Positions 1 to 12,500 are shown, counted from the first letter of the stretch. The stretch: 64,000 nucleotides of DNA from Loripinus fragilis (GCA_964019695.1 OZ026515.1:71559644-71623643), one strand, 5' to 3'. Notes: a model not told the origin generated them from the sequence alone. Made by a program: numbers and translations.

Positions 1-21
1 TGCAATTTTTCACTGTTTTTT

Positions 22-214
22 TGTTTGATTTGATTCTTTACGTCCCATCAACAATCTTTCAGTTAAACAGCGACAGGTCTTCCTGCGTTGAACCAGTACT
101 AAGCTAGGATAAATGTGTCTTGCTCAAGGACCACAATGCAGTGACACTTGTGAGGCTCAAACCTGTGGCCCCTGTCTCGAGTCAAGCACTCTACCACTAA
201 GCCACTGCGTTCCC
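22..214 (-). mobile_element. tRNA-derived SINE, family B, copy 1
   Basis: The - strand has a tRNA-like head (A-box-like GTGGCTCAGTGGTAGAGTG region, then a B-box-like stretch) followed by a conserved body containing CTAGCTTAGTACTGGTTC and a tail rich in CAAA. The same unit recurs at 1232-1440, 21005-21171 and 45070-45271, which defines the family from the window alone. Confidence 0.8.
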
Positions 215-496
215 TAATTTTTCACTGAGATAAAAATGAACTAACAATGCTTGGCATGTTTATTAGATGCACTTACGATGGTTTTAAACAATTAGATGCA
301 ACAGGTTATAAAGTATTGACACCTCTAGATAATGTCAGATACACATGTTAAAACCAACATTAGACAAAAAAAATTGGGGGAAAATAGAGCTATGAATGAT
401 CCATGAAGAAAAACAGATGCCATAGGATTGCCACCGAAAAAAAATAGGAGCCATGTTACACCCTTGCTAAACTGATATGCGGGTTATATACCTGTA

Positions 497-711
497 CAGT
501 AAAACCTGTCTAAAATGGCCACTCTCAAAAAGAAGACCAGAAATTGTTTTTCAAGATGGATTATCGCTTAATACAGATCAAAAGTATTGCAGAATGCTCC
601 AAGGGGAGCAGGAGCATTCTGCAATACTTTCGACCTTCATTAAACTCCAATTTGTCATAAAGATCTTTGTTTTGTCTATTTTTGAGTGGCCGCTTCAAAC
701 AGGTTTTACTG
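497..711. mobile_element. Palindromic MITE with TA duplication (CAGTAAAACCTG family), copy 1
   Basis: The ends are CAGTAAAACCTG and CAGGTTTTACTG, flanked by TA on both sides (495-496 and 712-713). The whole element folds back on itself around a centre with GCATTCTGCAATACTTT-like arms. TA duplication and short terminal inverted repeats fit Tc1/mariner or pogo-type non-autonomous elements. Related copies lie at 54280-54485, 54890-55078 and 56740-56975, with a reduced one at 42621-42752. Confidence 0.75.
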
Positions 712-1189
712 TACCAACAGTACAATAGGGTTCAATCATGTGGAGGATACATATTATTGTGATTGAAGACTAGACCTAGACTACTTACCTGTCTCTCTGG
801 AAGTGACTTCTAGATCCACTGTAGTACATCAGGTAGTTATTTATTAGCAGTTTATGTCTGTCAAACTGTCTAAGGTCAAGGGAAATGAGTACACTATATT
901 AACTCTTTAAATGCTGAATTCCTAAAATGGAATCCTCCAGTTGATCATCTGGGATACTCTATACTAGATATAAATTTGATGAAGAAAGCAAACATGCAGT
1001 CCCTGATCAGACTCCTATTTCTGGGCATTGCTTTTCCTTATATTTTTTATGTGTGAAACCGCATGGCATAAACCTTGTTTTTTATTACTTCCCAGTCAGC
1101 GTGTGCATTGGTGTTACTTTGGCCACACTGGCATATGTGACTTTAAGCAGTTATGTCTAACATGACACACTTGGAATTATTTACAAGTG

Positions 1190-1780
1190 TATTCAGAAAC
1201 TTAATTTCTCACAATAATCATTCAGAAACCTTTGTTTGTTTGTTTTGTTTGATTTGATTCTTTACGTCCACTCAACAATCTTTCAGTTATGCGGGACGTG
1301 TCTTCCTGGGTTGAACCAGTACTAAGCTAGGATAAATGTGTCTTGCTCAAGGACCACAACGCAGTGACGCCGGTGAGGCTCGAACCCGCGGCCCTTCGGT
1401 CTCGAGTCAAGCACTCTACCACTGAGCCACTGCGCTCCCTATTCAGAAACCTTAATATCTCCTTAATTTCTCACATTAATCATTCAGAAACCTGAATTTC
1501 TCCTTAATTTCTCACAATAATCATTCAGAAACCTTAATATCTCCTTAATTTCTCACATTAATCATTCAGAAACCTGAATTTCTCCTTAATTTCTCACAAT
1601 AATCATTCAGAAACCTTAATATCTCCTTAATTTCTCACAATAATCATTCAGAAACCTTAATTTCTCCTTAATTACTCACAAGAATCATTTAGAAACCTTA
1701 ATTTCTCCTTATTTTCTCACAATAATCATTCAGAAACCTTAATTTCTCCTTAATTTCTCACAATAATCATTCAGAAATTT
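1190..1780. repeat. 41-bp minisatellite split by a SINE
   Basis: About eight head-to-tail units of 41 bp start with ATTCAGAAACCTTAATTTC and run from 1441 to about 1780. One more partial unit lies at about 1190-1231. The SINE at 1232-1440 sits between them. Confidence 0.85.
1232..1440 (-). mobile_element. tRNA-derived SINE, family B, copy 2
   Basis: A full-length family B SINE on the - strand with the tRNA-like head at about 1440. It is bracketed by the 12-bp repeat ATTCAGAAACCT (1220-1231 and 1441-1452). Because that string is also the minisatellite motif, it may be a target duplication or simply adjacent array units. Confidence 0.8.
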
Positions 1781-3389
1781 GAAATTGTAAGGCAATTTAT
1801 TAGCCTGATCAGATGAGTATAATGTAACAACCCAATGGCAAACAGTGTAAACGCTGATCAGACTGAGTAGACAGAAATGGTTCTACCTTGTTTTCTAAGA
1901 TAATGTATGTGTCATTTGAGAATACTTTTCTGTGGCCAGCCAAATATATAATATAATGGAGTATCCAAACTAAGGTGGAAAATTCCATGAATCAAGAAAA
2001 GTTGATTGATAAAGGATACTGCATCCATGCTGACTATTCTGTGTCTCATGATTCTCCCTTCTTCTCTGTAAAAAAAAAATTAAAGCAATGTCATATGGCT
2101 ATAACAAATGAATTTATATAGCATACAATTTACCCTAAATTTTCCAGCCAGTACACAGTGTTGGGCCACCATCGGCCCGTCAGCGAAATGCTATTCTAAT
2201 GGTGTTTTGCTAGACGGCTGATGGCTGCCCGTTTTTAGATGTTTACCGGGTTTAAACATACTCCCATTATTACATACTTCTTTCAAGTTCAGTCAATGAG
2301 TGATTTAACAACCTGTAACCTGAGTAAGATGCAGTGATGAAATGGCAAATAGTGTAAACCGTGAGAGCTGTCTGATCTAGGTTTACACTATTTTCAGGCC
2401 TATCTGTTCGAATATTAAGGGCAAATATGTTAGTATATAAAATATATCAAGTCAAACATTTGTTGTGAAACTTTAGTATAATATGTATATTGTCCAACTC
2501 ATAATATAGTATAAGAGTATTGCGCTGTTTCTTGTAGTTTTTTTTTATCTACAACATAATCAATGTTCAGTGAAAATTTCTATTGTTGTTCTTACACTGA
2601 ATGCATATGGTAGGCATTTTACATGACAGCATGTCTTGTCTGGAATTTTATAAGAGCTGTAAGAAATTTTTGAACTGTATTTAACATTACGATATTCGTT
2701 GTACAAATGTTTGAATGAATTAAACATGCAGCTTTTAAAACTTTCAACAATAGCATGTAAGCCAATGATCTGGACCTGAAGAACTTGATCAAAAGCAACA
2801 AAAGATTTCATACTCTTGCAATAACAATTATATTATATGGAACATCTGTATGCCTTGATAAGGCTAAAAAAATGTTTTTTTTCAAACTGATGGGCATGAA
2901 AACATGTCTTTGGAATTACACAGTAGTCCCAGATCTAATGATTCATAACAATATACGACCTACGTTGTGCTTTTTTCCCTTCACACTGAGCCATGTTCTT
3001 ACTATGTCCTCGAAAAATTGGATGGACACAGCAAGAACTTGTACAGCAAAGCAGAAACCGTTAAGAGCCTAGTAAGGCCTTCATGGGCGTGAAGGATGCA
3101 GTCGAACTTTGAACATTTTAAAAAAAAGCGTAGTGAGAAGTGATCGAATCAGTACACAGTAAGACATAGTAAGGGCATAGTAAGGACGCCAGCAACATAC
3201 TGTGACAACGTAATCAATGTGTAGTAGGAACTTCACTGATGTAGGGTGAGTGTGGCAGTGAAGAGAAAGAAGTTGCTTTGCACTCTCACTGTGTTGCTAT
3301 TGTGTACTTGTTACATCCATGGAGTTCTCTCTACCATCTTTACAATGCTATTATAAGCAATTTATTATTGAATTTCTCAGACACTCACT
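1781..3389. other. Non-coding stretch, no gene seen
   Basis: AT-rich sequence with no convincing exon. A good polypyrimidine acceptor on the - strand at 2066-2067 opens a frame to a stop at 1912. It could be a terminal exon of the unidentified - strand gene, but its predicted residues look non-coding after the first dozen, so it is not called. Confidence 0.4.
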
Positions 3390-3825
3390 TCTGTTTCAAC
3401 TACGATACAGTCAGTAAGAACCCACAGAATTCTGAATTTCTACTGTGCCTTGTTCTCCTTCAAGGACAGCACAGGTGGTCTTTTTGGGGGGGTACAAAGG
3501 AATAGAAGACCTGCACCTTTGGCTTTTTGACAAAAAACAGGTTTCAGCTTGGTTATTATGACTGGCTCAATACCGGCTGCTGGCAGAACTGCGAATGAAA
3601 ATACAGCAGTTAATCCTTCTTCAATGGTCGCATTTGTGTGGACAGAAAGGATGCAGTGAGAATGTGATAAGTGCTGCCAGGTTTTCACTGCGTCATGAGT
3701 AACACGTTCATACTAGATTCTTATATGCACCCATCATGCGTACACCAGGTCCAATGATTTGTAACCATGTTTTCGCTACGCCAAAGAGGATCACATCATG
3801 CACTGTATCGTAGTTGAAACAGACA
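3390..3825. repeat. Inverted repeat pair
   Basis: Arms of about 21 bp (CTGTTTCAACTACGATACAG and its complement) lie at about 3391-3413 and 3801-3823 and enclose about 390 bp. This is probably a foldback or MITE core. The - strand frames inside (3440-3688 and 3708-3932) show no recognisable domain. Confidence 0.55.
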
Positions 3826-4008
3826 GCGACGTTGTAACAACATGATGTGAACATGAAAATTACATATATCACAAATATGACCACGTCCCTTCTACGCTGA
3901 TTGAATATTACAGGATGTAGTGTGGTCTTCATGGTCTTCGTCTGAGTTTGAAGGGGGCTTTACTATACATGTATGTACATTCCCTCTTCAGAAAAGTATA
4001 TTATTTAC

Positions 4009-4140
4009 TAGAGGGATATCCTTATCCATATATGACAAATACTTTTATAAGATGATCAATAAGTATATTACTATGTTTCAGATCTCCATCATTCTAGATG
4101 TTGAATAAAGATATCAGGAAACAGTAATTGTACTCATTTA
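4009..4140 (+). repeat. 5' LTR, 132 bp
   Basis: It matches 9287-9418 over its full length with three substitutions (two near position 25 of the LTR, one near position 123). It begins TAGAGGG and ends CATTTA, so it lacks the usual TG...CA ends. An AATAAA lies inside it (TTGAATAAAGATATC). A tRNA primer-binding site should follow at 4141, but I cannot assign a tRNA. Confidence 0.9.
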
Positions 4141-4223
4141 TGATGGAGATTCATTAGTGAAGATCTACCACACATCCAATTCCAGACAATAAATTATAGA
4201 AATGTGACATAAACACCAGCAAG

Positions 4224-5347
4224 ATGGTTAGAGTCAAGTGTCCTATACCAGACTGTGAATTTGAAACGGATGACCTGGATGCTGCCATAGTGGCTGCGCT
4301 CATTTCTACCCACGCTAAGGTGCACGATATTGCGCTGACACCAGCTAAAGCGGAGAAAGTGAAGCGACCAACTGTGTCTTCAGCAGGCACCAGCGAGGAG
4401 TGGATATATTTCCTTTCCAGATGGAAAGATTATGTCGACGCGACAAAAATCAAAGACAAAGAACTCATATTCAACTGCTTGAGTGCTGCGATGAGACTTT
4501 GCACAGAGAACTTACTAGAGCACAAGGTGGTTCCCTGACAACAAAAACTGAGGAAATTGTTTTGGCAGCTATTCGACAACTAGCACTTCGTGAGGAAAAT
4601 ACAATGGTCGCGTGCGTAACATTGAACAATATGACACAGCCTCAAGAAGAGACAGTTCGGTCGTTCGGTGCAAGATTGTGTTGACAAGCTGGGGTTTGCA
4701 AGTTTGTGTTAAAATGCAACAACTGTGACACAGACGTCAATTATGCAGACGCAATCTTACGCGATGTTCTAACTCGTGGACTTTACGACTCAGAGATACA
4801 ATTGGAATTGCTCGGAGACCAGAATCAAAATATGACTTTAGAACAAGTGTTTAAGTTTGTCGAAGCCAAAGAAGCTGGAAAGCATTCAGCCTCGAAACTC
4901 ATGGACTCGCAGGGTGCTGAATCAGCAAGTAGCTCATAGTGCCGCAACAAAAATGCAGACTGTTTAAAGGTTGATAAACCTAAAGTAGAAACACGCGAAG
5001 TTTGTTCATATTGTGGTAAGACTGGTCATGGTGTTCGGGCTCCACCTCGCATACGTCAGAAAGAATGTGTGGCATATGGACAAACATGCCAAAAATGCAC
5101 TTTAAAGAATCACTTGCCGTCAATGTGTAGAAGTTCTAAGTCCACTAACAAAAAACATACTACAGAACATGAAGGTGCTGTTTTCAATTCACTATGTGTA
5201 GCTATGGACTACAACTCTTCTTTCCAAAACAAAGTGATTAATCTTGACCATCATGTGTATGACAACCTTAACAATACATGGACTGAGAAATCTTCACAAC
5301 CACAACCGTATGTCAATGTCAGTGTCGAGACTAAGGTCGAGGACTAG
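4224..5347 (+). pseudogene. gag-like region with CCHC zinc knuckle, broken
   Basis: The region starts with an ATG at 4224 in one frame (104 codons to a stop at 4538) and continues in a second frame over 4400-4684, 4706-4939 and to 5347, with stops between. The N-terminus has a CPIPDCEF motif that looks like half of a zinc finger. Near 5005-5130 are two zinc-knuckle-like motifs. The first (CSYCGKTGH) lacks its last cysteine. The second (CQKCTLKNHLPSMC) is a canonical CX2CX4HX4C. These are nucleic-acid-binding modules of gag/nucleocapsid proteins. Several breaks make it a pseudogene. Confidence 0.75.
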
Positions 5348-5407
5348 AAAAGCTTAGGATATGCGTCCAACTTTCCATCAAAACCAAGGAAAATCACAGT
5401 CTCAGTC

Positions 5408-5812
5408 ATGGCAGATACTGGTTGTCAAAGCTGCCTAGCTGGTTTCAAAATAGCTCATCGCTTGGGATTGAATGAACGTAATCTTATTCCATTAACTTTG
5501 AAAATGCATGCTGCCAATAATAGAAACATAAAGATTCTTGGTGCCACTATTCTTCGCTTCTCAGGGACAAACAGTGCTGGTGAAATGTTTGAAACCCGCC
5601 AGGTAGTATACATTACTGACAGTTCTGATAAACTATTCCTAAGCAGAGAGGCATGCACTGCCCTTGGCATTATTACGGACAATTTCCCCAAAATTGGTGA
5701 CACAAAAAGTGATGAAGGGATATCCACAAATACAGTTGATTCAAGTAAGGTACATGACATTAGTTGTGATTGTCCCAGACGTGAACTTCCACCACCAATG
5801 CCAACACAATAG
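5408..5812 (+). pseudogene. Retropepsin-like aspartic protease fragment
   Basis: The frame opens with MADTGCQS, and the DTG triad is the catalytic signature of retroviral-type aspartic proteases. About 80 residues later comes LFLSREACTALGI, the usual hydrophobic segment near the protease C-terminus. The frame ends at a stop at 5812 before the reverse transcriptase region, so protease and RT are no longer joined. It lies in the same frame as the knuckle region upstream. Confidence 0.8.
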
Positions 5813-5819
5813 CCATTCC

Positions 5820-7627
5820 CAGCCACGAAAGAACATCGAGCGGACATTCAACAGTACATACTAGACAGACACAAGTCTAGTACCTTCAACACTTGTGAAC
5901 ATCAACCCTTGCCCCTCATGACAGGTCCTCCAATGAAACTAATGGTTGACACCAATGCCACACCAGTTGCCCATCATACACCTGTGCCAGTTCCACTTCA
6001 CTGGTAAGTTGAAGTAAAGTCTGGCCTTGATCAGGACGTTCGCCTTGGTGTCATAGAACTGGTACCAATAGGAGAACCAATTACATGGTGCCACCGCATG
6101 GTGGTGTGTGCAAAGAATAACGGGACACCTCGTCGAACTGTAGACGTTCAAGCGCTAAATACACATGCAGTAAGAGAGACACATCACACACAATCGCCAT
6201 TTCACCAGGCTCGTTCTGTGCCACATGGAATGAAAAAGACTGTATTCGACGCCTGGAATGGGTACCACAGTGTTCCTATCATAGAAGAGGACAGACACCT
6301 AACAACATTTATCACACCTTGGGGCAGATACCGTTATCGAACCGCGCCTCAGCGTTATATTGCCTCAGGGGATGGGTACACGCTGCGATTTGATGAAATC
6401 GTAAGTGATATTCCCAAGAAAACAAAGTGTGTGGATGATGCCCTACTATGGGGAGACAATATTGAAGAGAGCTTCTTCCAGGCATGCCATTGGCTTGAAA
6501 CTTGCGGAAATAATGGGATCACGCTTAACCCTGAGAAGTTCGTATTCGCTCAGGACTGTGTTGAATTTGCTGGCTTCGAAATCACCCCCAATAGTGTCCG
6601 CCCTTGTCAAAAATACCTGAAAGCCATTGTTGATTTCCCAACACCAAAAAACATAACTGATGTGCGTTCATGGTTTGGCCTTATCAATCAGGTCTCTTAC
6701 GCGTTTAGTATGACAGACAGGATGCTCCCCTTTAGGGAACTACTTAAACCTGGAACACCTTTCAGATGGGATCATCTTCTTGAAGAGGCATTTCAGGGAT
6801 CAAAGGCAGTTATTATCAGTGAGATAGAGCAGGGCGTACGCATATTCGACCCAAGTAAATCAACATGTTTAGCTACCGATTGGTCAAAGGATGGGATTGG
6901 ATTCTGGCTATTTCAAAAACACTGTGAATGTGCGAAAACGACCCCATTTTGCTGCACTGATGGTTGGAAGATAACATTAGTGGGCAGCAGATTCACAAGT
7001 GCTACAGAGTCGCGGTATGCTCCTGTTGAGGGAGAAGCCTTAGCTGTTGCAGACGCACTTGAGAAAGCTCGATACTTTGTCCTTGGATGCAACGACCTTG
7101 TCATTGCTGTTGACCATAAACCTCTCCTCAAAATTTTTGGGGATCGATCCCTAGAGAACATTCCGAATGCAAGGCTTTGTGATCTTAAGGAAAAAACTCT
7201 TCGTTACAAGTTCAAAATGCTGTATGTGCCGGGTGCTAAACATAGCGCTGCTGATGCTGTGTCATGTCACCCAAGTGGTGATGCAGAAATCACTGTACTA
7301 ATTGACGATATTGCATACATTTCCCGGTATTGCTCTGACAGTGACGTTCTGTGCCTTCCCACATTCACATATTCATCTAATGATACCCAAACAAGTGATT
7401 TTGTATGTGATGACACTGACGAAGCAGCATTGTACTCTTCAGCCATGAACGCAATCACAAACTTGCAATGTGTTACATGGGATAAAGTTCGCACTGCCAC
7501 CTCAGGAGACGTTGAGATGCCTCGCTTAGTTGAAACGATAGAATCAGGAATGCCAGACAAATGCACTTCCCTTTCACCATCAATCCGAGATTACTTTCCT
7601 CTGCATGATCAGTTTTTCAACTGTTGA
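5820..7627 (+). pseudogene. Reverse transcriptase and RNase H of gypsy element
   Basis: The long open part starts at 6098 (509 codons), though homology clearly begins a little upstream. The RT holds the catalytic box as CVDDALLWG (VDD at residues 112-114, a variant of YVDD) and the segment LNPEKFVFAQDCVEFAGF typical of gypsy thumb regions. RNase H follows with ATDWSKDGIGFWLF (first Asp at residue 261), EGEALAVADAL, AVDHKPLL and HSAADAVSCHP. The frame stops at 7625, inside the linker before integrase. This is the best-preserved part of the element. Confidence 0.9.
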
Positions 7628-8377
7628 TGGTGTTGCCATATACAAAGATTGCATCATAGTACCACCCTCTTTGCGTAAAGACATACTAACAGCCCTGCAC
7701 TCAGCACACCAAGGTGTTACATCTATGATATCCAGAGCAGAGACATCTGTATTCTGGCCAGGCATCACATCCGACATCATAAGCCTCAGAAATAAATGCA
7801 ACCACTGCAATCGCATGGCCCCTTCGCAACCGAGTGCCCCGCCTACGCCTACAGTGCCCCCTCTATACCCATTCCAATGTGTATGTGCAGATTTTTTCAC
7901 TATAAGGGTGGAAACTACCTTGTGATTGTTGACAGGTATTCAAACTGGACAATAGTCGAGAGAGCAGCCAAAGGTTCTCAAGGTCTGATTGACTGTTTAC
8001 GAAAGACTTTTGTAACATTCGGTATTCCAGACGAATAAGCATCTGATGGCGGACCTGAATTCGTAGCAACAAATATGCGAGAGTTTCTGAATACATGGGG
8101 CATTCATCATAGACTATCATCTGTCGCGTTCCCTCACAGCAATTGTAGGGCAGAAGTAGGTGTAAAAACTGTTAAACGCATGATTACGGATAACACTGGT
8201 CCAAATGGTGAACTGGACACTATGCTTTTCAATGTGCCATCCTGCAATACAGAAATACCCCTGACAGAGACACAAAACTTTCGCCAGCTATGTGTGTCTT
8301 TGGTCAATCGGTCAAAGATTTCATACCAATTCTTCCTGGCCACTATAAGCCTTATGACACATGGAAAGAAACTTTAA
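7605..8377 (+). pseudogene. Integrase core, broken by stop and frame changes
   Basis: The HHCC zinc-binding motif is spread over HSAHQGV and CNHC. The catalytic triad is visible as CADFF, ASDGGPEF and AEVGVKTVK. The first part lies in one frame (7605-7925), the next in another (7796-8038), which ends in a TAA at 8036-8038 just before the second catalytic Asp. The remainder is in 8075-8377. The core is therefore interrupted between its first two catalytic residues. Confidence 0.85.
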
Positions 8378-9042
8378 AGCAACAAGAATTAGCGTTACGT
8401 AACCGTCACATGAAGATAGCAAAGCGTCTCACAGAACATACACAATGTCTACTACCTCTTTGCGTTGGCGACTTCGTTCGGATACAAAATCAGACAGGAC
8501 GCCATCCCCTTAAATGGGACAGAACTGGGCGTGTGATAGAGGTACGCCAATATGATCAGTACGCCATACGTGTGGACGGCTCCGGAAGAATCACTATGCG
8601 GAATAGGAAGTTTCTCAGACAATATACTCCAATTTATCTACCCCAAGCGCGACACACAATTGACACAGATTTTCGGAGTCTCCTTACACATGTGCCACAA
8701 CCAATTCGACATACTGTTGAACCTGACTTGCGTAATTCTCTCCCACATGTGTCACAACCGTGTTCTCCAACAAAACTCCCAACCCCCTTTGTGCCACAGG
8801 ATAACTCAGAAACTGAAACTAATAATGGGCACCCTACTGGTGAAAATTATCCAGCTCAACCAATGCCCGATCCACCAGAGTTACAGCTACCAAGGACTCC
8901 AAGCCGCGTTGAGCTACCACAACAAGGCGTGAACCGCCCAGATATGCCTAAACCTACACAAGAAAGCACAACACCTATAACACCGAGAAGATCATCACGG
9001 CCTCATGTTGAACCAACTTGGCTTCGTGATTTTGTGCATTAA
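8290..9042 (+). pseudogene. Integrase C-terminal tail of gypsy element
   Basis: An open frame of 250 codons continues integrase homology after another frame change. It has the conserved KWDRTGRVIEV block of the C-terminal domain (residues about 76-86), then a proline- and threonine-rich tail ending in RRSSRPHVEPTWL, typical of gypsy pol termini. It ends at 9042, about 240 bp before the polypurine tract. Confidence 0.8.
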
Positions 9043-9277
9043 ATGGGGCAGAATAATCCCCTGGCTGGAGGGCAGTCTAACCCTATGAAGGCCAAGCTAC
9101 CTTAAAAATCTAATATTTCCTGTTGTGAATTCTAATTTGTGACTTTACTTTTGCTATATATTCCTGGACAAGTAACCAGATCATTAACAATATGGCATTG
9201 TTTTGATTTAAAAGTTAATTTGAGAAATTGACACCAGCCATTGTAAAACTTTTCTTCAAGTGTTATACAAATGACTC

Positions 9278-9286
9278 GGGAGGGGA
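9278..9286 (+). promoter_or_regulatory. Polypurine tract
   Basis: A purine run (GGGAGGGGA) directly abuts the 3' LTR start at 9287, as expected for the plus-strand primer of an LTR element. It supports the LTR boundary chosen. Confidence 0.75.
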
Positions 9287-9418
9287 TAGAGGGATATCCT
9301 TATCCATATTTGTCAAATACTTTTATAAGATGATCAATAAGTATATTACTATGTTTCAGATCTCCATCATTCTAGATGTTGAATAAAGATATCAGGAAAC
9401 AGTAATCGTACTCATTTA
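9287..9418 (+). repeat. 3' LTR, 132 bp
   Basis: Same length and ends as 4009-4140 with three differences. It is followed immediately by TTTAC (9419-9423), the duplicated target, which on the - strand reads GTAAA and is the splice donor of the exon at 9510-9424. Confidence 0.9.
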
Positions 9419-9423
9419 TTTAC

Positions 9424-9510
9424 CTGTTGTACTCAGCCTCTACTTCTCGTTTGTGGGCCTTTGCAGACTTTGCGGGCTTCTCTCTCTGAGACAGATCTTC
9501 ATACTTCTTT
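9424..9510 (-). CDS. Candidate exon whose donor is the retrotransposon target duplication
   Basis: A long pyrimidine tract and TTAG acceptor precede a Lys-rich 87-nt exon beginning KKYEDLSQREK and ending EVEAEYN plus a split codon. The donor is CAG|GTAAAT. The GTAAA is the TTTAC target duplication of the LTR element at 4004-9423, so the intron now starts with the inserted element. Confidence 0.7.
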
Positions 9511-12500
9511 CTAATAAAAAAAAGTAACAAAGCAAAGCTTATCAGATATCCCTCACACAGTTTGGGACAGTGTAAAAAACTTAGTTTCAGCAAGTGATGG
9601 TCAAACACGCAGACCTTATAGATTTGAAAAAATTTCAGTAGAATTTCATCTGTGCAAATGATCTTTAAGTTGGCAAATCGTAACATTTGGTAAGATAAAC
9701 TATACAGTGTAATATTTGGTAAGATAAAATGAACAGTGTAACATTTGGTTTAGATTAAACTGTACAGAAAACATCACACTGTACAGAATATATCAAAGCC
9801 TAAGGCCTATATCAGAATATTTTTTAAGGTCTCATAGCTGTCCTTGTGTCCCAAAAATTTTTTTTTGCACCAAATGTTTAATATGACTACATTGTGTTGG
9901 TAAAGTATTAATTTATCACAAGCGGTGGTAGGACTTGATCGGCCCATGCAGGCATTATCTATGCATGTACAAAAACTATCAAGAATTATAAAGGAAATTA
10001 ACTCTCACAGAGTTGGCCCTTACTTTTTATTATCAATATTTGTCATATTTTGTGAAAAGACAACCTAGTTTTTTTTCAAGTAAGAGTTATCTTAATTTTC
10101 TGGCTAAAAAGGTACAAGTATTGGGGTACACAAAAAGCCTTCTCCCAGTTTACCAACAAATCTCCTTGATCAATTTTATTTTGACCATCGCAACCAGTTC
10201 CACCCATTGATGGGTTCTAGCAATACCTGAACAGACAATTTTCAAGTTTATAGTCAAGTGTACTTAATGTCTACCATGTCGTCCATAGCTGGTGCATGTG
10301 AAACCTGTTCCTTATACTGATTTAAAACTATGCATGCAGGCTACAGTTTGAAAAACAACCTGGGTCGCTCACCTGAGAATGACTGTTTATAAGGGTATAG
10401 GAAAGCATAGTTCCTCCCAAAGTTCAGCTATGAATTTTGATAGATCAGCAGTTTCATTAAGATTTTACATAGAAAAAGTTTCATTAATTATGTTGACAAA
10501 ATTAATGGATGAAGAACCTCAACTTTTCTTTATATAAGTCTATGTAAAACATGTGACCTCATGATGATCATCATCCTGTCAGATGGTACATAAATGCCCA
10601 ATTTAGTGGCTGTAACTGTGTTATAAATTACTGTATTATTTGAGGTAGGCCTGATGACATAAACATAAAATTTCAAAGTGCACAGTGTCAAACATGGTAA
10701 TTTCTTCCTACCTCTTTCTTTGAGCTTCAGCATCAAATTCAAATTCAGAATCATAATCCCCTGCTTGATGAACCTGTAAAATAAACCACAGTGGATAAAA
10801 TGATATTTATGCAGAAAAATGTTTTTAGGCTGACCTTAAAAAAGTTTTTGTTTGCCGTCACCATTACCTACCTGTTAAAATTGCTAAATACCCAAAACAT
10901 TTTATTGCTGTTCATTAAGAAGAATTTTATTATTTCATTTCTCTCACAATGGACTATTCATATTTTTGCTCATTTTCCTTTCTACAACACCTAAAGATAT
11001 TTAAAGTAAGGTGGCCTAGATATCAGAAGAGCATTTTAGTAGAAACTAAAATAAACCTATATCAACCAACCTACCCACCTCAGATATCTTGAGTCGGGCG
11101 ACTGCAAACAAATCATTTTTTAATGATGGCCTTACCCAATTGTATAAAAAAAAAATCAGATGGCAAATAAATCCATCCAACCTAAAGGTAAACTAGAATT
11201 GTCAGAGAAGTTAACTATAGCCCCGCCTTGGCACTTTTCATGCTGAACATTAAGGCCAAGTATGCATAAAAATCCCAATCAACATAACACAAGGGCCATA
11301 ATTCTGCTGCAAATTTGCAAAAATCATGCATACCAATTCTAATCTTTATTTTGTCAATATCAATGCACACACAAAATTGATTGAATTCCAACCATTTGAT
11401 ATCAAAATATTGAGCGGAAACAAAATTCTGAAATTAATCAAGGGCCATAACTCTGTTACAATTTTGCAAAAAGTACAGGCATCAGTCTGAACCTAGATCT
11501 TGTCAATATCAATGCAAATGCAAAATTTGGTTAAATTCTGTTCATTCTTTAGAAGATATTGAGTGGAAAAGAAATTCTGACATCAATCAAAGGTCATAAC
11601 TCTGTTACATATTTGTGAAAAATGACAGGTAACAGTCCCAACCTAGATCTTGTCAATATCAATACATATACGAAATTTGATGTAATTCTGTCCATTAGTT
11701 CTAAAGATATTGAACAGAAACCTGCCAAAAGCCTTCTTACACTCATTTTGATGTACACGTAGCATTGTACGCAAATTTATATTTTGGCATCATTTTTACA
11801 GTATGCTTTTCTTTTGAGCTCTCTCACACATGGCTTGTGAAGCCATTGTTGGCTGTAGCGTGGTATGACATTTATTCATCAAAACAATAGATTTAATAAA
11901 ATGTAAAGGTATCCAGCCGAAAATACCATTTGTAGCTGAATGTTCTCAATAACGACAAGGGCTCCAGCTAAACAGAATTCAGAAATTATATAAGTTTGAA
12001 TTTATATATAGTTTCCTTCTCTGGCCTTGTCCTTTTTCTTATCAAACAAAGATAGCAGTGAAAAAATATGACTTACAATGTACTGCTTCTGAAGCTGCCA
12101 CTTTTTACCCAAAATATCTGAATTTTATAGTCTGTTTCAATGTTAAGTCACGTTACTATGACATACGTTACTCCCCTTGAGTATGACCATGTCTATGATT
12201 GATGCTGCTTTAGTATTCCATCAATATATTTTTACGGAATAAATCTCATTGCAGAGTATGAGCAGTCTATATGACTGATGCGATATTATACAATTATTGA
12301 CTATTGAGGCATTGGACATGATGTGATATCGACCTGAGAGTATCAATATTGACAGAGGAAAGAGCTTTAGAATATCAGAAGATTGAAGTAAGCCTTGAAG
12401 TTAGTTGCAGAACTGCGACTTTAAATTTGTTTATCTTTGACTGTATGTAAATGATAACATAAAATAAAAATCCATGATACAGCCCTGAATTCAGTGCTAG

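Larger units (their letters stand above)
4004..9423 (+). mobile_element. Degraded Ty3/gypsy-type LTR retrotransposon
   Basis: A complete element structure is visible: target duplication TTTAC (4004-4008 and 9419-9423), two 132-bp LTRs, a gag-like region with a zinc knuckle, aspartic protease, reverse transcriptase, RNase H, integrase, and a polypurine tract touching the 3' LTR. The order PR-RT-RH-IN is that of Ty3/gypsy. The coding region is broken by several in-frame stops and frame changes (near 4538, 4684, 4939, 5347, 5812, 7625, 8036 and 8300), so this copy cannot encode its own machinery. The LTRs differ at 3 of 132 positions by my reading. It sits exactly in the splice donor of a - strand exon (see 9424-9510). 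Confidence 0.95.

Noticed and set aside
1912..2065. Terminal exon of the unidentified - strand gene
   Set aside because: The acceptor is good and the frame reaches a stop, but the residues after the first few look like translated AT-rich DNA.
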